Of a stretch of 18,109 nucleotides of DNA, positions 1 through 5,659 are shown piece after piece. Positions within the stretch are counted from its first letter, which is position 1. Each line of letters begins with the position of its first letter. The position numbers and the translations under genes are program-made. Origin of the DNA: Robiginitomaculum sp. (lineage in GTDB: Bacteria > Pseudomonadota > Alphaproteobacteria > Caulobacterales > Maricaulaceae); contig JALSHM010000246.1 of NCBI GenBank assembly GCA_026982235.1, positions 1-18,109 of the forward strand. The letters are read 5' to 3'. The notes beneath the pieces were generated by a model that was given only the letters and a program-made list of their open reading frames with translations, ran no database searches and was not told the origin of the DNA.

Positions 1-1
1 C

Positions 2-622
2 ATGCATCCTATTCCCGTTTTGCACGGCATGACGCTAGGCGAACTGGCACAAATGATTAACGGTGAAGCCTGGCTGGCGGATGGTTTGGTTTGCGACCTC
101 ACCGTAATCCCCGTGAAAAATTATACCCGCTCTACGGTTTATCATTTGCCAATAAAGCCATCTCCCAATCTGCCCAACCAACAAGCCATTAAGTTATACC
201 CCTCACTTGCCTTGTTTGAGGCAACCAATATTAGCGTCGGACGCGGCACCGAATTTCCCTTTCAAGTTCTGGGTGGCGCACATACAGGATTTGGCGACTT
301 TACATTCACCCCTGTGTCAACACCGGGGGCAGCCCTTAATCCAAAATTGGAAGGCCAATTACTTTACGGGAAAGATTTTCGAATGGAGCAAATCGCCGGC
401 TTGAACATTGAAATATTCCAAAAATGGTACGGGCGCGCAAAAGACTTGAACCAACCATTTTTGAATAGACCTAAATGGCTCGATAAACTTATGGGTACGG
501 ACATCTTCAGGACGCAAATAGAAGCCGGCCTAAGCGCTGATGATATTCGTGCCAGTTGGGAACAGGGGCTAAACAGTTTCAAAGCCCGCCGATCCCCCTA
601 TTTGCTCTACCCAGATGAATAA
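2..622 (+). CDS. NamZ/DUF1343 family exo-beta-N-acetylmuramidase, C-terminal part (5' end outside window)
   Basis: The frame is open to the left edge, so the Met at position 2 is probably internal: family members are usually about 370-430 residues and only 206 are seen. The visible part matches the C-terminal half of DUF1343 (YbbC/NamZ). It shows PIPVLHGMTLGELA at residues 3-16, then a CDLTVIPV strand, YHLPIKPSPNLPN and YPSLALFEATNISVGRGT, followed by FPFQVLG. Characterised NamZ enzymes remove terminal MurNAc from peptidoglycan fragments in muropeptide recycling; the same role here is inferred from the family. The signal peptide, if present, would lie in the missing part. No partner gene follows on this strand; the next 300 bp hold a transposase scrap and a tRNA on the other strand. 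Confidence 0.85.
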   Translation: MHPIPVLHGMTLGELAQMINGEAWLADGLVCDLTVIPVKNYTRSTVYHLPIKPSPNLPNQQAIKLYPSLALFEATNISVGRGTEFPFQVLGGAHTGFGDFTFTPVSTPGAALNPKLEGQLLYGKDFRMEQIAGLNIEIFQKWYGRAKDLNQPFLNRPKWLDKLMGTDIFRTQIEAGLSADDIRASWEQGLNSFKARRSPYLLYPDE

Positions 623-655
623 AAGTCGAGGGAAATGCTATACTGGAGACCTGTG

Positions 656-814
656 CTAAAGCCCAAGAAAAACATAAATTCGCGCACCCTCCAATGACGT
701 TGTTTTCCATTGTTGTATTTGTGCTGGGTGAACACCATACTGGCTTGCCAGTTCCGCGACCGTTCGCCTGCCTTTTACAAATTCCAAGTTACATATCCCA
801 AGACAAAACGCATC
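656..814 (-). pseudogene. Remnant of IS3-family transposase OrfA (helix-turn-helix part)
   Basis: Read on the minus strand, positions 814-656 give about 50 codons before a TAG stop. The segment EFVKGRRTVAELASQYGVHP, then AQIQQWK, is the typical N-terminal HTH of IS3-group OrfA proteins (usual form: AVKGERTVAELASRYGVHPTQI..WK). The normal start region is missing, with in-frame stops just upstream, and the frame ends shortly after the HTH. No OrfB/DDE part follows, because the NamZ gene begins on the other strand. No clear terminal inverted repeats remain. It is therefore a decayed fragment, not an active element. It sits beside the 3' end of tRNA-Val, a common spot for mobile DNA. Confidence 0.7.
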
Positions 815-923
815 TTAAAAACGGGTTTACACCGCAAGGGTAGCTCAAACTTACGGCTCAATTATTGGAGAGTTCCTCAATGAAAGTGAGACTGTGAGTA
901 CACTACCTAATGTGAGAGTAAAA

Positions 924-998
924 TGGTGGACGATACTGGGATTGAACCAGTGACCCCTACAATGTCAATGTAGTGCTCTACCGCTGAGCTAATCGTCC
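924..998 (-). tRNA. tRNA-Val (anticodon GAC)
   Basis: The minus strand folds into a complete 75-nt cloverleaf. The acceptor stem GGACGAT pairs with ATCGTCC, and the D arm is GCTC-AGCGGTA-GAGC. The anticodon arm is CTACA-TTGACAT-TGTAG with anticodon GAC (valine). The T arm is ACTGG-TTCAATC-CCAGT. The discriminator is A and the CCA end is encoded (924-926). The short variable region (GGGTC) fits a class I tRNA. Its 3' end faces the IS3 remnant. Confidence 0.96.
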
Positions 999-1019
999 TT
1001 ATCAGAGTCCGTGGACGGG

Positions 1020-1049
1020 CATATACGCTATGTCGCTAGCCTTGTGCAA
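1020..1049 (-). promoter_or_regulatory. Possible sigma70 promoter of tRNA-Val
   Basis: On the minus strand, TTGCAC (1049-1044) and TATATG (1025-1020) are separated by 18 nt. They lie just upstream of the tRNA, which would leave a leader of about 15 nt. Neither hexamer is a strong match, so this is a candidate only. Confidence 0.3.
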
Positions 1050-1123
1050 TAGATAAATCTAGGCGACGGCAAATTTTCTGCCCCCACTCTGCTGTCTAGA
1101 CTGTTACAGATTTCTTGAGCGCC

Positions 1124-1486
1124 CTAGGCGGCAATCAGCTTTTCTATTTCACCGACCAATTGGCGTAAATGTATGGGCTTGGAAAGCACGCGGGCATCTG
1201 GTGAGGTGCTGGCATCGTTTTTGGCAACGGCGGCAAAACCTGTGATGAACATAATTTTTATGCCCGGCGACAGGGTTTCAGCTTGCTTGGCAAGCTCAAT
1301 CCCGTCCAGCCCTGGCATCATAATATCGGTGAGCAACAGATCAAAAGCACCATCTGCGAATCTCAACGCCCGTAGCGCCCGTTCACCGTCCGAACACGCT
1401 ATGACATGATGCCCCGCCTTTTCGAGCGCTTTTTCGAAAAATTTGCGCATTGCGTCATCGTCTTCTGCATATAATATTGTTGCCAT
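1124..1486 (-). CDS. cpdR: Single-domain response regulator, CpdR-like
   Basis: The 120-residue protein is a lone receiver (REC) domain with no output domain. It has the acidic pocket E8-D9-D10, phospho-acceptor D54 in LLLTDIMMPGLDG, the switch Thr T82 in FITGF, and the conserved Lys K103 in LSKP. Length and motif spacing match CpdR of Caulobacter and rhizobia. Unphosphorylated CpdR localises and primes ClpXP for degradation of CtrA and other cell-cycle proteins; phosphorylation by the CckA-ChpT relay switches it off. That role is known for the family and inferred here. The start is supported by a GGTAAGGGCGGT leader directly before ATG. An imperfect 26-bp inverted repeat lies about 50 bp upstream. 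A generic CheY-like regulator cannot be fully excluded. Confidence 0.8.
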   Translation of the reverse strand: MATILYAEDDDAMRKFFEKALEKAGHHVIACSDGERALRALRFADGAFDLLLTDIMMPGLDGIELAKQAETLSPGIKIMFITGFAAVAKNDASTSPDARVLSKPIHLRQLVGEIEKLIAA

Positions 1487-1535
1487 ACCGCCCTTACCGT
1501 TTCTTATTTTTATTGTTTTTACATTTAGCCTGTTT

Positions 1536-1561
1536 TTGGTCTATTATGGTACATAAACCAA
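1536..1561. promoter_or_regulatory. Imperfect inverted repeat between cpdR and the amidohydrolase gene (possible operator)
   Basis: Arms TTGGTCTAT (1536-1544) and ATAAACCAA (1553-1561) match at 8 of 9 positions around an 8-bp centre. The repeat lies in the divergent gap, 50 bp before cpdR and about 75 bp before the amidohydrolase start. Such symmetry suits a dimeric regulator, but no known site is recognised. A short direct repeat of GTACATA lies inside and just right of it. Confidence 0.3.
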
Positions 1562-1634
1562 GATGTGTACATAGATGTGCAGGATTCCCGCCAAGTGCGG
1601 CTTCTATAGACCATCGCCCTTAAGGAAGTGTTGC

Positions 1635-2591
1635 ATGTGGACAAAAAATACTGAAACGCCGCGTCAAAGGGCCAATATTAAAACCCGCCAAAGGCTACAA
1701 ATACGGCTGGATAAAATCGCCTTTGAGTGTTTCCGCCCGCCCTTTTCGCACAGCGTACCAGACGTGCTGAGCACGCCCCTCGTGCTGAGCTCGCCCCATT
1801 CAGGCCGCAATTATCCTGCAAGTTTCTTAGCACAAACCCGGCTTTGCACGCACCAACTTCGCCAAAGTGAAGATTGCTATATTGACCAAATACTCGCCCC
1901 CCTCACGGCAAGCGGTATTCCGATTATCGCGGCAAATTTTCCGCGCATCTATCTAGACCTTAACCGCGCTCCGGACGAATGGCCGCCAGAAGCTTTGGCC
2001 GATCGCCCTGGGGACGGCACTGCAGATATATGGCCCATATCGCCGCGCGCCCGTGCTGGGCTTGGCCTTGTGCCCGTGCGGGTGGGGGCTGACAGCGATA
2101 TTTACCCCCACGACATCACGGCGGATTTAGTGCAGGGGCGCCTAGACGCCCTTTATACCCCTTATCATAATGCGTTGGCGGATTTATTGCACAAAGCCCG
2201 GCGCACATGCGGCCATGCCTTGTTACTGGATTGTCATTCTATGCCCAGCCATGACATATCCGGTAATCGCCGCGCTGATATTGTGCTGGGTAATTGCTAC
2301 GGCGAGACCTGTCACCCAGACACCATAGACTATATAGAAAACGTTTTCATATCTTTGGGCTATGGGGTCGTGCGAAATCTGCCTTATGCGGGCGGCTATA
2401 TCACCAGCCATTACGGCCAGAGGCATAACAAGATCGAGGCCGTGCAAATCGAGATTAACAAAGATTTGTATTTAAACCCAGATACGCTGGAACCCCATGC
2501 TGGCATGGCGCCACTGACGGCCAATATGAAAACCGCCATTTTACACATAAAAAACTATCTGGATATGCCCAACAATTTGGCGGCAGAGTAA
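1635..2591 (+). CDS. N-formylglutamate amidohydrolase family protein
   Basis: This is a 318-residue FGase-family (HutG-type, PF05013) protein. Family members are zinc-dependent and hydrolyse N-formylglutamate to formate and glutamate in histidine breakdown; many alphaproteobacterial members act on related N-substituted amino acids, so the exact substrate is uncertain. Visible motifs, numbered from the chosen start, are SPHSG (53-57), ED (79-80), DLNR (108-111), DCHSMP (199-204), DIVLGN (215-220), GGYITSHYG (253-261) and QIEIN (271-275). The ATG at 1635 was preferred to an in-frame ATG at 1575 because AAGGAAG lies 6 nt before it and the extra 20 residues look uncoded. No hut genes are adjacent. 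A terminator-like hairpin follows the stop by 14 bp. Confidence 0.86.
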   Translation: MWTKNTETPRQRANIKTRQRLQIRLDKIAFECFRPPFSHSVPDVLSTPLVLSSPHSGRNYPASFLAQTRLCTHQLRQSEDCYIDQILAPLTASGIPIIAANFPRIYLDLNRAPDEWPPEALADRPGDGTADIWPISPRARAGLGLVPVRVGADSDIYPHDITADLVQGRLDALYTPYHNALADLLHKARRTCGHALLLDCHSMPSHDISGNRRADIVLGNCYGETCHPDTIDYIENVFISLGYGVVRNLPYAGGYITSHYGQRHNKIEAVQIEINKDLYLNPDTLEPHAGMAPLTANMKTAILHIKNYLDMPNNLAAE

Positions 2592-2596
2592 GACAC

Positions 2597-2625
2597 AAAA
2601 AAATAGGTCACGCCGAAGCGTGACC
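2597..2625 (-). terminator. Intrinsic terminator, UUCG-capped
   Basis: A perfect 8-bp stem, GGTCACGC/GCGTGACC, with a TTCG tetraloop is followed on the minus strand by TA and seven T. The orientation is right for the sRNA candidate. On the plus strand the hairpin follows the amidohydrolase stop but lacks a T-run, so it is a weaker terminator in that direction. Confidence 0.8.
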
Positions 2626-2657
2626 AGTTTGAGGGGGAGGAGTAGCTGTCGCTACAA
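2597..2657 (-). ncRNA. Candidate stress sRNA with anti-Shine-Dalgarno tract (cuckoo/CcsR-like)
   Basis: On the minus strand a short transcript of about 60 nt is predicted from about 2657 to 2597. It holds a 5' hairpin GTAGC-GACA-GCTAC, then the CU-rich tract CTCCTCCCCCTC (2642-2631), which is complementary to Shine-Dalgarno sequences. It ends with the hairpin GGTCACGC-TTCG-GCGTGACC and TATTTTTTT. A heat-shock-type promoter lies immediately upstream (2690-2663). This matches the layout of alphaproteobacterial CCUCCUCCC-motif sRNAs (CcsR in Rhodobacter, alpha-r14/cuckoo RNAs in rhizobia), several of which are RpoH-dependent. The motif here, CCUCCCCC, is a variant. Function as a trans-acting inhibitor of translation is inferred. 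No ORF of note is encoded. Confidence 0.6.
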
Positions 2658-2662
2658 CTTAG

Positions 2663-2690
2663 ATATGGGGTGTATTGGATTTATCACAAG
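2663..2690 (-). promoter_or_regulatory. RpoH (sigma32)-type promoter for the sRNA candidate
   Basis: On the minus strand, CTTGTG (2690-2685), a 16-nt spacer and CCATAT (2668-2663) match the alphaproteobacterial RpoH form. Element spacing and the -10 hexamer are identical to those of the clpB promoter in this window. Initiation would be near 2657, just before the first hairpin. Confidence 0.6.
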
Positions 2691-2935
2691 CACTATGGAC
2701 AGATTGTAATGAACAAATGCGGATATAGGCTCGTCCCAAATTGATACATATTTTGGTTAATGTGTCTGAACTCGCCGCGATCGCAGCCACATATGCACCA
2801 AATTGGTTCTGCATATTCGCTTTTTAGGGGAACAACCCCCGTCATAACTGGCACGGCATTTGCTCTCCTTTGGGGGGAGTGAACCTTATTTTGGCATTTC
2901 GCCGTTTAGGATATACAGAAGGATGAGGAAACATA
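2691..2935 (+). other. Long gap upstream of the XRE regulator gene
   Basis: With the sRNA region this forms a gene-free gap of 344 bp. It holds two small hairpins, GGGG-AACAA-CCCC at 2827-2839 and CTCTCC-TTTG-GGGGAG-like pairing at 2863-2879, and the palindrome GCGATCGC near 2778. A poor promoter candidate for the XRE gene is TTGGCA near 2891 with TATACA 15 nt later. No RNA gene or clear operator is recognised in this part. Confidence 0.4.
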
Positions 2936-3370
2936 ATGACCAGTGATATTGATTTACATGTGGGCAAACGCCTACGCCGCCGCCGCCGTCTTTTGGGTCT
3001 GACCCAACAAGCCCTCGGGGATCAGGTCGGCATTCGCTTCCAACAAATCCAAAAATACGAATGTGGCGCTAACCGTGTCAGTGCCAGCCGTTTGTTTGAA
3101 TTGTCCGAAGCGCTCTGCGTGCCCGTACAGCATTTTTACGAAGGCTTGTCCGAACACGATTCTGATACCGGGACGCCTGACCAAGACGTTTTGGCACCGG
3201 ATATTTTATCCAAGAAAGAAACCATGGACTTGGTGCGCGCCTATTATTCCATGGGCGAAATGCCGCGCAAGCATTTGCTGGATTTAGCCAAGTCCTTAGA
3301 GACCACGGCCAATGCCGCCAAGCTTGCTCAGAAAATGGCACAAAAATCTATGTTGACCGTTCACGGTTAA
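2936..3370 (+). CDS. XRE-family transcriptional regulator
   Basis: The 144-residue protein has an N-terminal Cro/C1-type HTH at about residues 10-68. Its key stretches are GKRLRRRRRLLGLTQQALGD, then FQQIQKYECGANRVSASRLFELSEAL and VPVQHFYEG. This FQQ-Q-KYE-G-NR pattern is typical of small XRE regulators widespread in alphaproteobacteria (the PraR/SinR-like group), but no single named orthologue can be assigned. The C-terminal half is acidic, then helical (YYSMGEMPRKHLLDLAKSLE), and probably serves dimerisation. GAGGA lies 7 nt before the ATG. The hisN-like gene starts 19 bp after the stop, so the two are probably co-transcribed. Confidence 0.85.
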   Translation: MTSDIDLHVGKRLRRRRRLLGLTQQALGDQVGIRFQQIQKYECGANRVSASRLFELSEALCVPVQHFYEGLSEHDSDTGTPDQDVLAPDILSKKETMDLVRAYYSMGEMPRKHLLDLAKSLETTANAAKLAQKMAQKSMLTVHG

Positions 3371-3389
3371 TTCGTGCTAGGCTTGGTGC

Positions 3390-4211
3390 ATGCCGAACCA
3401 AGCCGACATAGAAGCCCGCTTAAATGCCGCCTGCAATATGGCGGATCAAGCACGGACCTTGACCCAACCCGCATTTGTGCGCGGGATAAGGGCTGATAAT
3501 AAAAATAAGACGGGCGTATTTGACCCGGTCACCAAAGCCGACAAAGGTGCCGAAAAGCTGTTGCGCAGCCTTATTGAAACATCTTTCCCAGGCGATAGTA
3601 TTGTCGGCGAAGAATATCCCGATACATATGGCGATAATGATTGGTCGTGGTGCCTTGACCCTATTGACGGCACAAGAGCTTTTGTGGCGGGCGTGCCCGT
3701 TTGGAGCACACTGATTGCGGTCAGTTTCAGAGGCGAGCCCGTCATCGGCATTATCGACCATCCTGCCCTTGGCGAACGCTATATTGGTGTGCTGAGCCAG
3801 ACGGGTGATAAAGCCTGGTGCGAAACTGCGGCGGGTAGTGCGGCGCTCAAGACCCAAGCCTGTAACCGGCTCAATGATGCGGTTTTGTCCTGCACCGAGC
3901 CTATGGCGATGTTGTCGCGCGGGCAACTCGCGGCCTATGAAATGATAAGGCGCACGGCGCGGTTTACCCGACTGGGACTTGATGCATATGGCTATGCGCT
4001 CACGGCGGCAGGACGGATTGATCTGGTCATAGAGGCCGGCCTCGCCCCTTACGACATCCGCGCCCACATCCCCATTATCAAAGCCGCCGGCGGCGCAGTG
4101 ACCACATGGCAGGCAGGCAATGCCAAAGACGGCGGCGCCATAGTCTGCGCTGGCGACCCAAGCTTGCTGGAACACGTCTACCCATATTTACAAAGAGCCA
4201 TGGAGAGTTAA
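3390..4211 (+). CDS. hisN: Inositol monophosphatase-family phosphatase, HisN-type histidinol-phosphatase
   Basis: The 273-residue protein has the Mg2+-dependent IMPase fold. DPVTKAD is at 45-51, the metal-binding GEE at 73-75, and DPIDGTRAF at 90-98 with metal ligands D90 and D93. The C-terminal motif PYDIRAHIPIIKAAGG (220-235) carries D222. The PYD..ALIPI-type ending and GVPVW-TLIAV region are characteristic of HisN, which dephosphorylates L-histidinol phosphate in the penultimate step of histidine synthesis. The substrate assignment rests on family resemblance; CysQ or inositol phosphatase activity is less likely. It follows the XRE gene by 19 bp with only a weak ribosome binding site. A palindromic repeat begins about 40 bp after the stop. 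Confidence 0.8.
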   Translation: MPNQADIEARLNAACNMADQARTLTQPAFVRGIRADNKNKTGVFDPVTKADKGAEKLLRSLIETSFPGDSIVGEEYPDTYGDNDWSWCLDPIDGTRAFVAGVPVWSTLIAVSFRGEPVIGIIDHPALGERYIGVLSQTGDKAWCETAAGSAALKTQACNRLNDAVLSCTEPMAMLSRGQLAAYEMIRRTARFTRLGLDAYGYALTAAGRIDLVIEAGLAPYDIRAHIPIIKAAGGAVTTWQAGNAKDGGAIVCAGDPSLLEHVYPYLQRAMES

Positions 4212-4249
4212 GAGCCAAGCGGGATGAGGATGTAGAAGCAACATCCCAG

Positions 4250-4298
4250 CCCCTCACCCGGCGCAAGAGCGCCGACCTCTCCCCAAAGGAGAGGTGAG
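4250..4298. repeat. Intergenic palindromic repeat, copy A
   Basis: This is a cruciform-forming unit. The outer arms are CTCACC (4253-4258) and GGTGAG (4293-4298). Nested inside are CGGCGC-AAGA-GCGCCG and ACCTCTCC-CCAAA-GGAGAGGT. The CCCTCACC...CCTCTCCCC...GGAGAGG form is a class of dispersed repeat seen in many proteobacterial intergenic regions. It follows hisN and might stabilise the 3' end of its mRNA. Confidence 0.75.
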
Positions 4299-4373
4299 AA
4301 AACTACATTTTCTTTGATGATGGCTGATAAAAATGTGCGCTTTTCGTTAAATCAAAAACAAATGTTCAGGCAT

Positions 4374-4413
4374 CGTCTCCTCTCCCATGGGGAGAGGAAC
4401 AAGGTGAGGGGGT
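4374..4413. repeat. Intergenic palindromic repeat, copy B (inverted relative to copy A)
   Basis: CCTCTCCC-ATG-GGGAGAGG is followed by AACAAGGTGAGGGGGT. Read on the minus strand this is the same CCCCTCACC...CCTCTCCCC...GGAGAGG core as copy A. The two copies face each other across an AT-rich stretch of about 75 bp and could fold into one large structure. Confidence 0.7.
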
Positions 4414-4455
4414 AAGATGTTTATGAGAAATTATATGCCATAGCCTTGCTAGTAA

Positions 4456-4508
4456 GGGGATGGGGGGAACATCTCTCGTATGGTGCAAGACTAAAGTTAG
4501 TCCCCCCA
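4456..4508. repeat. 53-bp repeat, copy 1
   Basis: It starts GGGGATGGGGGGAACA, contains CGTATGGTGCAAGACTA and ends TCCCCCCA. It is a direct, partly diverged copy of 4702-4754: the first 16 and the central 17 bases are identical, with differences between. GGGGGGA and TCCCCCC at its ends are complementary. A right flank with CTCCGGCAC also resembles the flank of copy 2. Confidence 0.7.
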
Positions 4509-4617
4509 CCCGCAACGCCAACACTTGCGTGGCGTGTCGCCTCCGCGACCTCTTGGGAGTACCCTTGCGGTGCTGCGCTCCGGCACGCATTCACGCGAAC
4601 GGTCTAAACTTAGCGCA

Positions 4618-5055
4618 TTAAACGCGAAGATTCTGACAGATTGTCAACGAAGGTGCTTGTGTGTTTTCCTTCCCCCGCCTGCGGGGGAAGTACCCCGCAG
4701 GGGGGATGGGGGGAACAACGCGCGTATGGTGCAAGACTATAGTGTGTCCCCCCATCGCCTCCGCTACGCTCCGGCACTTCCCCCGCAAGCGGGGGAAGAA
4801 AGATAGGTCACAGTCACTGCTCAAAATGGCGTGCAATAAAGGCGTACTGATTTTGGCTTTATCCCAGTTTTTATACTGGTTGGCGTTCAGCCATTCATAA
4901 AGCCTACTGGCGCGATCACTGCCCTTAAGGCTGTCAAAAAAGATTTGGGCGATATAGCTATTGGCCAGTTGCAAATAATATAAATAGGCGGCGCGAAAGC
5001 GAGGGTCGTCCTGCAGTGGAGATAAATCTATCTGTGCCGGATTATGTGTCGTCAT
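4618..5055 (-). CDS. Hypothetical protein with a repeat-encoded C-terminus
   Basis: The frame encodes 145 residues. Residues 1-85 look like ordinary protein (PRFRAAYLYYLQLANSYIAQ, then LYEWLNANQYKNWDKAKI), largely helical and aromatic-rich; no known domain is recognised. Residues 86-129 (FFPRLRGK to YFPRRRGK) are translated from the 130-bp palindromic element at 4669-4798, and the last 16 residues come from beyond it. The native protein probably ended near residue 85 before insertion. The start ATG has AGGTGA 12 nt upstream. It lies 59 bp downstream of the LRAT-like gene on the same strand, so the two may form an operon. Whether the extended protein is stable is unknown. Confidence 0.55.
   Translation of the reverse strand: MTTHNPAQIDLSPLQDDPRFRAAYLYYLQLANSYIAQIFFDSLKGSDRASRLYEWLNANQYKNWDKAKISTPLLHAILSSDCDLSFFPRLRGKCRSVAEAMGGHTIVLHHTRVVPPIPPAGYFPRRRGKENTQAPSLTICQNLRV
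4669..4798. repeat. Composite palindromic element (MITE-like) containing copy 2 of the 53-bp repeat
   Basis: The element is bounded by two near-identical hairpins: CTTCCCCCGC-CT-GCGGGGGAAG (4669-4690) and CTTCCCCCGC-AA-GCGGGGGAAG (4777-4798). Between them the 53-bp repeat (4702-4754) is closed by the perfect arms GATGGGGGGA and TCCCCCCATC. The whole 130-bp unit lies inside the frame of the minus-strand gene 4618-5055 and supplies its C-terminal coding sequence. It has no transposase and resembles dispersed repeats rather than an IS. Confidence 0.75.
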
Positions 5056-5114
5056 AGGCTTTCATCACCTAAACAAGGGTATCGGTCAAGCCTAATTGCA
5101 ACGCTTGGGGGTAA

Positions 5115-5498
5115 TTACCAACGTGGCCAGAGCAGGTTTTTGGCGACTTCTGACAGGTTGGGGTGCTGCATGAGATTGCTGGACATGCGGGTATCAGGGG
5201 GCAAGCCATTGACCCAATTCACAAAATGCACGCAATTATGGTGCAGCACATCATAGCCGCGTTCGCCGATTAAACTTTCGGCGCGCCGCACGGTTTCTTC
5301 TGGGTCTAATGTGCCAATATAGCCATGGTTTTCCCGCAAGCGCCCATCGGCGAACACAGACGGCGGCACTGATACCACCCCGCCAAACCGACGCGAACGG
5401 CAAATAATATAACCATCCCGGCCAACAATCCCCTCATGGCGTGCCGCCGGGAATAGCTGAATAGAGACGGTGTCGCCAGGATTTGCAGATAATGTCAC
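5115..5498 (-). CDS. LRAT-domain (NlpC/P60-like) protein
   Basis: The product resembles the LRAT domain family, circularly permuted papain-like folds that act as acyltransferases, thioesterases or peptidases. HEGIV (His at residue 21 from the chosen start) and NCVHFVNW (Cys at residue 89) match the His and NCEHF nucleophile motifs. PGDTVSI near the start and the spacing also fit. The GTG start at 5498 (127 aa) is preferred to the ATG at 5537 (140 aa): GAGAG precedes the GTG, whereas no ribosome site precedes the ATG, and a good promoter's -10 box lies inside the extra 13 codons. There is no signal peptide or membrane segment. The substrate is unknown. It is probably co-transcribed with the small gene at 4618-5055. 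Confidence 0.7.
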   Translation of the reverse strand: MTLSANPGDTVSIQLFPAARHEGIVGRDGYIICRSRRFGGVVSVPPSVFADGRLRENHGYIGTLDPEETVRRAESLIGERGYDVLHHNCVHFVNWVNGLPPDTRMSSNLMQHPNLSEVAKNLLWPRW

Positions 5499-5524
5499 AA
5501 TAGTCGCTCTCAAAGTATTGGCAC

Positions 5525-5553
5525 TATATAAGCACATAATTATCGTTTATCAA
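5525..5553 (-). promoter_or_regulatory. Sigma70-type promoter of the LRAT-like gene
   Basis: On the minus strand, TTGATA (5553-5548) and TATATA (5530-5525) are separated by 17 nt. The predicted start near 5518 lies downstream of the ATG at 5537, which supports the GTG start. Confidence 0.5.
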
Positions 5554-5610
5554 TAAGTTTATGCAGAATATTGCGCCATTTCGTTCGGCGCCGAGTTTTA
5601 AGAACCCGCA

Positions 5611-5640
5611 TTGACACGCTACAAATAACCCACTTATAAA
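5611..5640 (+). promoter_or_regulatory. Sigma70-type promoter of the membrane protein gene
   Basis: Consensus TTGACA (5611-5616) and TATAAA (5635-5640) are 18 nt apart. Initiation near 5647 leaves a very short leader just before GGGAGG (5649-5654) and the ATG at 5660. Confidence 0.65.
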
Positions 5641-5659
5641 TATACCATGGGAGGTATAT

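Noticed and set aside
1575..1634. Earlier ATG for the amidohydrolase
   Set aside because: No ribosome site; the extension is Cys-rich and not family-like; AAGGAAG precedes the ATG at 1635.
2597..2625. Hairpin as a dedicated terminator of the amidohydrolase gene only
   Set aside because: The T-run lies on the minus-strand side, so its main direction fits the sRNA candidate better.
3420..4175. 251-residue open frame antisense to hisN
   Set aside because: Shadow of the hisN reading frame; the plus-strand frame has clear catalytic motifs and the antisense product shows no family features.
4456..4798. CRISPR-like array
   Set aside because: Only two imperfect repeat copies, nearly 250 bp apart, without regular spacers or cas genes.
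4366..4806. Small open frames on both strands across the repeat cluster
   Set aside because: They consist of palindromic repeat sequence; no ribosome sites or protein families support them, apart from the gene whose start lies outside the repeats.
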